Shown: piece by piece, positions 57,114 through 64,000 of the stretch
Position numbering within the stretch: the stretch's first letter is position 1
Layout of the letters: the number at the start of each line of letters is the position of its first letter
Assembly (NCBI GenBank): GCA_965199185.1
Contig: CBDAQW010000032.1
Span: 1 to 64,000, forward strand
Reading direction: 5' to 3'
Source: Endozoicomonas sp965199185
Lineage (GTDB): Bacteria; Pseudomonadota; Gammaproteobacteria; Pseudomonadales; Endozoicomonadaceae
Length of the DNA stretch: 64,000 nt
Notes under the pieces: model-generated
What the model saw: only the letters and a program-made list of their open reading frames with translations
Told to the model about the DNA's origin: nothing
The model's database searches: none
Position numbers and translations under genes: made by a program

Positions 57114-58424
57114 TTACAACACCATCGCCGCTATCCAACCGAAAGCAATCATCGGCAGGTTGTAGTGCAAAAAGGTCGGAATAACAGAATCACGAATGTG
57201 GTCGTGCTGCCCATCAACACCCAGACCGGCACTGGGGCCGATAGTAGAATCAGAAGCCGGAGAGCCTGCATCTCCCAATGCGCCGGCTGCACCAACCAGC
57301 GCTGCCGTCGCCATAGGAGAGAAGCCGAGAGACAATGCCAATGGCACATACAAGGTGGCAATAATTGGAATGGTTGAAAATGAAGAACCAATGCCCATAG
57401 TGATAAACAGCCCCACCAGCAACATCAAAAATGCTGCCAACCCCTGACTGCCCATCACAATATTTTCAACCATATTAACCAGTGCAGGAATATCACCGGT
57501 CGCTCTCAGAACTTCGGCAAAACCAGCCGCAGAGATCATAATAAAGCCGCACAGCGCCATCATTCTCATGCCTTTGGCAAACACATCATCGGCTTCACGC
57601 CAGTTAACCACACCGCCAAGAATCATTGCCAAAAAGCCTGCCGCAGCACCCAGCGCCATAGACCCGGTTTGCAACTGAATACCCAGCGCCAGAACTATCG
57701 CCACCAGGGAAGATATGACTGATTTTCGACTTAACTCAACGTCGGTTGATTCAACCTCAGCGGTGTCCGCGCGGTAGGTACGAGGCTTTCGGTAAGTCCA
57801 GAATATTGCCACCAGCAGACCCAGAAACATACCTCCAACCGGCAGAGCCATGGCCACAGGCATCATAGACGGGTCAATATCCAGGCCATTACTTTTCAGG
57901 TTACCGGCAAGAATTTGTGTCAGATAAATATTACCAAAGCCAATAGGCACCAGCATGTAAGTCGCCGTCAGGCCAAAAGTGATAATGCTGGCAACAGCAC
58001 GACGATCAATATTCAATGAGTTAAACACACCCAGGAGCGGTGGAATCAGAATAGGGATAAACGCAATGTGCACAGGAACCAGATTCTGCGAAGCAAATGC
58101 CATTAGCAGGATACTTCCCAGTAAAGACAGTCGGATGTTCTGGACATTTTTCGCCGTATTGACTCGCTTGATGATTTTACCGGCAAGCCATACCGGAATA
58201 CCGGAAGCAGAGATCGCCATGGCAAAAGCACCCAACATGCCATAACTGATAGCAATGCTTGCACCACCTCCCAAACCTTTGGTGTATGTATCCAGTGTCG
58301 TGGAAAAATCCAGCCCTCCGGCAACACCACCAGTGATAGCGCCCACGAACAGGGCAAGTACGACATTTACACGCATGACACTTAAGGCCAGCATGATGGC
58401 AACAGCCAGAATTACAGCATTCAT
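57114..58424 (-). CDS. Na+/H+ antiporter family protein (YuiF/NhaC-like)
   Basis: A 436-residue inner membrane protein with about eleven hydrophobic segments. Family features: GLGGGASIAISYGMLGAFAM near residue 50-70, MAFASQNLVPVHIAFIPILI, and the C-terminal AAGALGDAGSPASDSTIGPS with DGQHDHIRDSVIPTFLHYN. This is the antiporter family of B. subtilis YuiF, annotated as Na+/H+ antiporter or amino-acid transporter. Convergent with the symporter gene. It lies inside the stretch separating pstS from pstC. Confidence 0.85.
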   Translation of the reverse strand: MNAVILAVAIMLALSVMRVNVVLALFVGAITGGVAGGLDFSTTLDTYTKGLGGGASIAISYGMLGAFAMAISASGIPVWLAGKIIKRVNTAKNVQNIRLSLLGSILLMAFASQNLVPVHIAFIPILIPPLLGVFNSLNIDRRAVASIITFGLTATYMLVPIGFGNIYLTQILAGNLKSNGLDIDPSMMPVAMALPVGGMFLGLLVAIFWTYRKPRTYRADTAEVESTDVELSRKSVISSLVAIVLALGIQLQTGSMALGAAAGFLAMILGGVVNWREADDVFAKGMRMMALCGFIMISAAGFAEVLRATGDIPALVNMVENIVMGSQGLAAFLMLLVGLFITMGIGSSFSTIPIIATLYVPLALSLGFSPMATAALVGAAGALGDAGSPASDSTIGPSAGLGVDGQHDHIRDSVIPTFLHYNLPMIAFGWIAAMVL

Positions 58425-58852
58425 TGATAGTCCAGTTTTTGTTGTATTGCCTCAGGTTTTATCAGAAGACAATTAATAGTTATAGTCGGGCGAAACCCTA
58501 AGATGAAAAGCGAAATCTGTGAGACAGAATTAATGCTGATGAAGGTGATGCAGATGCAAAGAGGAAATGGCAGGCATAACAGAAGTGGCAGAGACAAAAC
58601 TCTGTCTATCAGATAATGTATTATTTATTGATCGTAACATGATAAAAACCTGTTAACTGCTTACTTATCACCAACTTAAGTTATATCAAATCATTTATAA
58701 CTGAATTGAGACATTGGTAAGTTACAATGATTTTTTCACCTTCGCAATTAGTTTTTTCTGCTAGAAACTGCGAAAACAGTGTTTTGTCATATTACTGTCA
58801 TCTTCAGGTAATACTGTACGCTCAACAGCTATAACAAGCGCCAACCAATGCT
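58425..58852. other. 428-bp divergent intergenic region before pstC
   Basis: No gene. It carries promoters in both directions; the only site I can place is the Pho box at 58784-58801 near the pstC end. The middle (58600-58740) is AT-rich. Confidence 0.5.
58784..58818 (+). promoter_or_regulatory. Pho box and -10 of pstC
   Basis: TTGTCAT (58784-58790) and CTGTCAT (58795-58801) are separated by 4 bp, the 11-bp PhoB repeat; a weaker third repeat AGGTAAT follows at 58806-58812. A possible -10 TACTGT lies at 58813-58818. It lies about 35 bp before the pstC start codon. Confidence 0.75.
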
Positions 58853-61114
58853 ATGTATTCAAAATCGACTGAGTTCAGCCCGGGTATCGACTTTAATACC
58901 CCGGCTTTGAAGAAATACCGTTCACTGCGTTTTCTAAAAGATCATCTTGCCCGATGGGGAATTGCGGCCGGCGGCCTTGGTGTTATTCTCGCCATCCTAT
59001 TGATCTTCTTCTACCTGCTTTATGAAGTAGTACCTCTATTTAAAAGTGCTGAAGTCAACGAAGTGTCCAGATACAACACATCGGCCAGGGCGCCCTTGTA
59101 TCTGTCCATGGAAGAGCAGGCGGAGATCGCCGTCAGAGCTTATGACGATGGCAGCCTGCTGTTCACTTCTGCCGATTCCGGTGCTCGTATTGATGAAATC
59201 CGTTTACCAGTTCCTTCTGATGCTGCGGTTCTTAGTGTTGAACCGGATGTCTCTGGCTCAAACTTAATGGCTGCTGGTCTTTCCAATGGTCAGGTGATTG
59301 TCTTCAAACAGGATTACCGAATCACATGGCCAAATGATCAGCGACTCATAACACCTGAAATCAGTTTTCCCTATGGCAGTGAACCACTTTCTGTATTTTC
59401 TGAGGCCGGGCCTGTTAAGCAACTGAGCATTTCCGATTCAGAAGACCAGCTACTCATTGCCGCCATTATCGACAATCAGGTGCAAATGACCGCCTTCACA
59501 AAAAAAGAAGATTTTCTCACTGAAACGATCTCACTTGAGCAGCGCAATGTGGTTTTGCCGTTAACCGCAGACCGGTTAACCAAAGTGCTCATTTCACCCG
59601 ATCATGACTTTCTTTATATCGCAGCCGGAGAGAATCGACTTGAGCTGGTGAATATTGCCAATATCGATAGCACCTATTTCCATTCCGAAGTTAAGCTGAC
59701 CGATGACAATACGCCTGTCACAGACATTCAGTTTCTGCTGGGGGGTGTCTCGCTGCTGGCCGGTGATGCAGCGGGTCATATTAGTCAGTGGTTTCTGGTC
59801 AGAGATGGCGACGGTCAAAACCTCCAGAAAATTCGCTCTTTCACACTGAGCGATCAACCCATCGCTAAAATAATTCCTGAACATCGTCGTAAAGGTTTTG
59901 TGGCTGTCGATTCTGCCGGGGAGCTTGGTTTGTTTTACACCACGGCACACCGCACGCTTCTCAAACAACCAACCAATGTTGTCAATATTAATCAGATTGC
60001 TATTGCCCCACGAGGTAATTACCTGATGATAGACGGCAAGGACAGTGTAAGTTTCCTGAATGTAGAAAATGAACACCCTGAAATCTCATGGTCAGCTCTG
60101 TGGGAAAAAGTCTGGTACGAATCCTATGATCAGCCTGAATTCATCTGGCAATCATCCGCTGCCAATAATGATTTTGAAGCCAAACTCAGCCTTACACCGC
60201 TGGCATTTGGTACATTAAAAGCCGCGTTTTACGCCATGCTTCTGGCAACACCTCTGGCGATCTGCGGTGCGATTTATACCGCATACTTTATGGCTCCTGT
60301 GATGCGCCGCAAGGTTAAACCGGTGATCGAGCTGATGGAAGCGCTGCCTACTGTGATACTGGGCTTTCTTGCCGGACTCTGGTTGGCGCCCTTGGTAGAA
60401 AGTAATCTTGCCGGGATTTTCGCTCTAATGTTGTTTGTCCCGGCTGGCATATTATCGTTTGCTCTGTTCTGGGATAACCTGCCCACAAAAATTCGCCTGA
60501 TTATTCCTGAAGGCTGGCAGGCTGCTTTGCTGATACCTGTGGTGATATTCAGTGGTTGGCTTGCCATGACACTCAGTGGTTCTATTGAACAATGGCTGTT
60601 TAATGGCGATATGCGAGTCTGGCTAACCAGTGAGCTGGGTATTCCTTTTGACCAGCGCAACGCATTGATTGTTGGTCTGGCAATGGGATTTGCAGTCATT
60701 CCTACCATCTTTTCCATTGCCGAAGACGCTATCTTCAGTGTTCCCAAACACCTCAGTTATGGTTCTCTGGCTCTTGGTGCAACACCCTGGCAAACATTGA
60801 CCAAAGTCGTTTTGTTAACCGCCAGCCCCGGTATTTTTTCTGCCGTAATGATTGGCATGGGTCGGGCAGTGGGTGAAACCATGATTGTTCTGATGGCGAC
60901 CGGTAATACTCCCATAATGGACGCCAATATTTTTGAAGGCATGAGAACACTGGCAGCCAACATCGCCGTTGAAATGCCGGAATCAGAAGTGGGCAGCAGC
61001 CACTACCGGGTACTGTTTCTGGCTGCTCTGGTGTTGTTTATGTTTACCTTTGTTGTTAATACCGCCGCCGAGCTGGTTCGTCACCGCCTGCGCAAAAAAT
61101 ACAGCTCACTATAA
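58853..61114 (+). CDS. pstC: Phosphate ABC transporter permease PstC (long form)
   Basis: A 753-residue inner membrane protein. One N-terminal helix (about 35-60), then a periplasmic region of about 380 residues with WD40-like strands (SGARIDEIRLPVPSDAAVLS ... GDAAGHISQWFLVRD), then a permease domain with six helices and the EAA-type loop (LGATPWQTLTKVVL then GIFSAVMIGMGRAVGETM). E. coli PstC is about 320 residues; the long periplasmic insert is known from Pseudomonas and marine relatives. It starts the pstC-pstA-pstB-phoU operon. Confidence 0.95.
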   Translation: MYSKSTEFSPGIDFNTPALKKYRSLRFLKDHLARWGIAAGGLGVILAILLIFFYLLYEVVPLFKSAEVNEVSRYNTSARAPLYLSMEEQAEIAVRAYDDGSLLFTSADSGARIDEIRLPVPSDAAVLSVEPDVSGSNLMAAGLSNGQVIVFKQDYRITWPNDQRLITPEISFPYGSEPLSVFSEAGPVKQLSISDSEDQLLIAAIIDNQVQMTAFTKKEDFLTETISLEQRNVVLPLTADRLTKVLISPDHDFLYIAAGENRLELVNIANIDSTYFHSEVKLTDDNTPVTDIQFLLGGVSLLAGDAAGHISQWFLVRDGDGQNLQKIRSFTLSDQPIAKIIPEHRRKGFVAVDSAGELGLFYTTAHRTLLKQPTNVVNINQIAIAPRGNYLMIDGKDSVSFLNVENEHPEISWSALWEKVWYESYDQPEFIWQSSAANNDFEAKLSLTPLAFGTLKAAFYAMLLATPLAICGAIYTAYFMAPVMRRKVKPVIELMEALPTVILGFLAGLWLAPLVESNLAGIFALMLFVPAGILSFALFWDNLPTKIRLIIPEGWQAALLIPVVIFSGWLAMTLSGSIEQWLFNGDMRVWLTSELGIPFDQRNALIVGLAMGFAVIPTIFSIAEDAIFSVPKHLSYGSLALGATPWQTLTKVVLLTASPGIFSAVMIGMGRAVGETMIVLMATGNTPIMDANIFEGMRTLAANIAVEMPESEVGSSHYRVLFLAALVLFMFTFVVNTAAELVRHRLRKKYSSL

Positions 61115-61137
61115 GCTTTCAATACAAGAATGAGACC

Positions 61138-62802
61138 ATGAAGATATCAATAAAGAAGTGGTTTAGCAGTGGCTCTCCCTGGGTCTGGTTGAATGCAGGT
61201 TCAGTATCTATCAGCCTGGTGCTGGTGCTGGGACTTCTGACATTAATTGCCGTCAGAGGACTGGGGCATTTCTGGCCTGACGCGATTGTCGTTGCTGAAT
61301 ATCAGATTCCCGGACAAACCACACAAATCATCGCTGGGGAAATCGTCGATACCGAAGAGGTATCGGCAACCCGGTTGTCTGCTGCCGGCATTCCCATCAA
61401 CGATGACAGTGAGTTCTACACCCGCCACCTGATGAAAGTAGGTAACCGCGACGTTACTGGCACTGATTTTGTCTGGGTTGTCGACAGATGGCTCAAAGAT
61501 CGTCGTTATCCGACCAACATGATTGCTCTGGAACGTCGCGAATGGGGGAATTTTTACGGCTATCTTGAGGAAGTTAAAGAGTCCGGCAACCTTGTTGCAG
61601 CGGGAGACAACGCCTGGGATGAGTTCAACAAACGATTAGCCAGAACCCATAAAATCTATGAAGACATTTACAATATCGAGAAACACGACATTGGTTCAGT
61701 CAATGCCGGACTGGAACGCCTTCGATTAAAAGAACGTAAAATGGAACTGTCAGGTCATATTGATCCGGTGCATCAATCTGACATTGAAGCTGAACGACAG
61801 ATACTCAATAAAGAATACCAACAGCTGGAAAGTCAGCTCGGTGAGTTGTACCGGTCATTCAATCGTGACAGCTTTGTGGCAGTTACCATTAGCGGTGAGA
61901 AGGTCAATTTGCCAGTCAGTAAAGTCGTCAGGGCTTATCAGCCCAATGCCATGGGCACAGGTGACAAGATCGGTTTTTATATCGACAAATTGGGTGAATT
62001 TATTCTTGATGATCCCAGAGAAGCGAATACCGAAGGCGGTGTCTTCCCGGCTATTTTCGGTACCGTGATGATGGTTATCCTGATGTCGATCATCGTTACA
62101 CCCTTTGGCGTTATTGCAGCGGTTTATTTGCGGGAATATGCCAGTCAGGGCTGGCTTACCCGAGCCATTCGGGTGGCGGTCAACAATCTGGCCGGTGTTC
62201 CCTCTATTGTTTACGGTGTGTTTGGTTTGGGTTTCTTTATTTATTTTGCGGGGGGGCAAATTGATCAGCTGTTTTTCCCAGAAGCACTGCCATCACCGAC
62301 CTTTGGTACACCGGGGTTGCTTTGGGCATCCATTACTCTGGCGCTGCTCACTCTGCCTGTGGTGATTGTGGCAACTGAAGAAGGACTTTCAAGAATTCCA
62401 TCATCCGTGCGGGAAGGCAGCCTGGCACTTGGCGCCACCAAAGCAGAAACACTCTGGCGGGTGGTTCTGCCCATGGCCAGCCCTGCGATGATGACCGGTT
62501 TGATTTTGGCCGTTGCCCGCGCGGCGGGTGAGGTAGCACCGCTAATGCTGGTGGGTGTAGTAAAGCTCGCACCGAGCCTGCCGCTGGATGGCAACTACCC
62601 GTTCCTGCATCTTGATCAGAAATTTATGCACCTGGGTTTCCACATTTATGATGTCGGATTCCAGAGCCCGAATGTTGAAGCAGCCAGACCACTGGTGTAT
62701 GCAACCGCTTTATTACTGGTGATTGTTATTGCCATGCTGAACCTGTCAGCCGTGGCGATTCGTAACCATCTCCGAGAAAAATTCAAGAGCCTGGAAGTCT
62801 AA
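61138..62802 (+). CDS. pstA: Phosphate ABC transporter permease PstA (long form)
   Basis: A 554-residue inner membrane protein. One N-terminal helix, a periplasmic/coiled-coil insert (about 50-295; LERLRLKERKMELSGHIDPV and IEAERQILNKEYQQLESQ are heptad-like), then the permease core with NLAGVPSIVYGVFGLGFFIYF and the loop LGATKAETLWRVVLPMASPAMM followed by ARAAGEVAPLMLVGVV. It follows pstC by 23 bp; its stop overlaps the pstB start (TAATG). Confidence 0.95.
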   Translation: MKISIKKWFSSGSPWVWLNAGSVSISLVLVLGLLTLIAVRGLGHFWPDAIVVAEYQIPGQTTQIIAGEIVDTEEVSATRLSAAGIPINDDSEFYTRHLMKVGNRDVTGTDFVWVVDRWLKDRRYPTNMIALERREWGNFYGYLEEVKESGNLVAAGDNAWDEFNKRLARTHKIYEDIYNIEKHDIGSVNAGLERLRLKERKMELSGHIDPVHQSDIEAERQILNKEYQQLESQLGELYRSFNRDSFVAVTISGEKVNLPVSKVVRAYQPNAMGTGDKIGFYIDKLGEFILDDPREANTEGGVFPAIFGTVMMVILMSIIVTPFGVIAAVYLREYASQGWLTRAIRVAVNNLAGVPSIVYGVFGLGFFIYFAGGQIDQLFFPEALPSPTFGTPGLLWASITLALLTLPVVIVATEEGLSRIPSSVREGSLALGATKAETLWRVVLPMASPAMMTGLILAVARAAGEVAPLMLVGVVKLAPSLPLDGNYPFLHLDQKFMHLGFHIYDVGFQSPNVEAARPLVYATALLLVIVIAMLNLSAVAIRNHLREKFKSLEV

Positions 62803-63719
62803 TGAGCGCTCCAATAACGATAGGTGATCCTATGCTGAAAGAGGCAATGGAAGTGTCCACACCCACAAAGCAGCCTGAAGCCACCAGTAATACGGACATT
62901 CAGACTCCGGCGTTCAACCTGGAGACACTGGGCAGAACCCGCCGCAAACTGGTTCTGGAAGAAGAGCAGACTTGCATGAGTGTTAATAAGCTCAATCTGC
63001 ATTACGGTCAAAAACAGGCGCTGTTTGATATCTCGCTGAAAATCCCCAAACGAAGGGTAACGGCCTTTATCGGACCTTCTGGTTGCGGTAAATCAACACT
63101 ACTGCGTAGCATGAACCGGATGAATGATCTGGTAGAAGGTTGCCAGGTAGATGGCCGGATTAATCTGGATGGTCATAACATCTATGAAAAAGGCGTCAAT
63201 GTTGCCGACTTACGACGCCGGGTAGGTATGGTATTCCAGAAACCCAATCCATTCCCCAAATCCATTTATGAAAATGTGGCTTATGGCTTGCGTATTCAAG
63301 GCATTAATAAACGACGAGTGCTCGATGAAGTCGTAGAGTGGGCGCTGAAAGGAGCGGCGCTCTGGGATGAAGTTAAAGACCGTTTGCATGAGAGTGCACT
63401 GGGGCTTTCTGGTGGTCAACAGCAACGTCTGGTCATTGCGCGCACCATTGCCGTTGAACCAGAAGTACTTTTGCTCGATGAGCCGGCTTCAGCACTTGAC
63501 CCAATCTCAACGCTGAAAATTGAGGAACTGATTAACGAGCTCAAATCAAAATTTACCATTGTTATCGTTACCCATAACATGCAACAGGCGGCAAGGGTTT
63601 CTGATTACACCGCCTTTTTATACATGGGCAAGCTGATTGAGTTTGGCGATACTGATACGCTGTTTACCAACCCTGCCACCAAACAGACAGAAGACTACAT
63701 TACAGGTCGATACGGATAA
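62802..63719 (+). CDS. pstB: Phosphate ABC transporter ATP-binding protein PstB
   Basis: A 305-residue ATPase: Walker A FIGPSGCGKST, Q-loop VGMVFQKPNPFPKSIYENVA, signature LGLSGGQQQRLVIAR, Walker B VLLLDEPASALDP, H-loop IVTHNMQQAARVSD. About 50 residues longer at the N-terminus than E. coli PstB. The start codon shares one base with the pstA stop, and its own stop shares one base with the phoU start. Confidence 0.97.
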   Translation: MSAPITIGDPMLKEAMEVSTPTKQPEATSNTDIQTPAFNLETLGRTRRKLVLEEEQTCMSVNKLNLHYGQKQALFDISLKIPKRRVTAFIGPSGCGKSTLLRSMNRMNDLVEGCQVDGRINLDGHNIYEKGVNVADLRRRVGMVFQKPNPFPKSIYENVAYGLRIQGINKRRVLDEVVEWALKGAALWDEVKDRLHESALGLSGGQQQRLVIARTIAVEPEVLLLDEPASALDPISTLKIEELINELKSKFTIVIVTHNMQQAARVSDYTAFLYMGKLIEFGDTDTLFTNPATKQTEDYITGRYG

Positions 63720-64000
63720 TGGATATTAAAAACGACTTATTAAACGATCACATTTCCCAGCAATTCAATGCCGAGCTGGAAGATTTGAGGAACAGTCTTC
63801 TGGCGATGGGCGGACTGGTTGAACAACAGGTGTCGGAAGCCATTGATGCTCTGATTGATGCCGACAGCGACAACGCTTCCTTTGTTAGCGAGAGGGATGC
63901 TGATGTGAACTTTATGGAAGTGTCCATCGATCAGGAATGCTCTCGTATTCTTGCTCGCCGACAACCAGCTGCCAGTGACTTACGTCTGGTGATGGCATGC
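63719..64000 (+). CDS. phoU: Phosphate signalling protein PhoU (5' part, cut by window edge)
   Basis: The first 94 residues of PhoU, which links Pst transport to PhoR/PhoB control. The N-terminal helix bundle begins ISQQFNAELEDLRNSLLAMGG and ILARRQPAASDLRLVMA is the family signature at the second repeat start. The start ATG overlaps the pstB stop (TAATG). The gene continues beyond 64000. Confidence 0.95.
   Translation, partial: MDIKNDLLNDHISQQFNAELEDLRNSLLAMGGLVEQQVSEAIDALIDADSDNASFVSERDADVNFMEVSIDQECSRILARRQPAASDLRLVMAC

Overview
This window is a chromosomal segment of a gammaproteobacterium. Several blocks keep gene neighbourhoods I know from Pseudomonas: fimW-fimX-serB-ahpA, hisB-hisH-hisA-hisF followed by asmA-mutY-yggX, and pstS/pstCAB-phoU. 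The accessory genes (an exported RING-finger protein, a large ankyrin-repeat protein, several IS elements and short non-autonomous repeats) resemble host-associated Oceanospirillales such as Endozoicomonas. That genus-level placement is inference from gene content; no search was run.

Layout. 1-2518: wreckage of insertion sequences. An internally deleted IS3-family remnant lies next to an IS1380-family element with terminal inverted repeats, a 5-bp target duplication and a frameshifted transposase; it interrupts an unidentified ORF. 2498-8400: a complete rRNA operon on the minus strand (5S, 23S, 16S) with no tRNA in the 16S-23S spacer, boxA-like sites, and three tandem sigma70-type promoters with identical 16-bp spacers. 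8425-11896: an EF-P module (epmA, efp, epmB) that also contains a secreted histidine-rich protein. 12014-22247: c-di-GMP/type IV pilus regulators fimW-like and fimX-like, a YnjBCD-type ABC transporter, serB and an AhpA-like membrane protein. 22244-25384: hisB-hisH-hisA-DUF4870-hisF on the minus strand with overlapping ends.

25535-34239: an exported gamma-glutamylcyclotransferase-like protein, divergent from a secreted protein with three SPOR-like repeats, then asmA, mutY, selO, yggX and a lipoprotein. 34372-34545: two identical tRNA-Phe genes. 34623-36456: a sigma factor, an ArsP-type permease and a redox-active disulfide protein. 36547-43583: pssA, a LysR regulator, an Asp/Glu racemase, a DMT exporter, serA, DUF4404, a fumarylacetoacetate hydrolase family enzyme and a stand-alone receiver domain.

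43910-47003: an AT-rich pair of related exported multi-spanning membrane proteins, the first ending in a canonical C3HC4 RING finger. A 124-bp MITE-like element with 20-bp perfect TIRs and a 5-bp target duplication sits at the RING gene's stop codon. 47207-49554: TRAP transporter permeases and a thioesterase. 49778-64000: the phosphate regulon. pstS has an upstream Pho box. It is separated from pstC-pstA-pstB-phoU, which has its own Pho box, by about 8 kb holding an ankyrin-repeat gene split by an ISAs1-family element, transposase debris, a dicarboxylate/amino acid symporter and a Na+/H+ antiporter-like gene. phoU runs off the right edge.

The most notable material is the RING-finger membrane protein pair, the insertion-split ankyrin gene (removing the IS plus one 8-bp duplicate restores an 896-residue frame), the triple SPOR-like protein, and three distinct families of short inverted-repeat elements.
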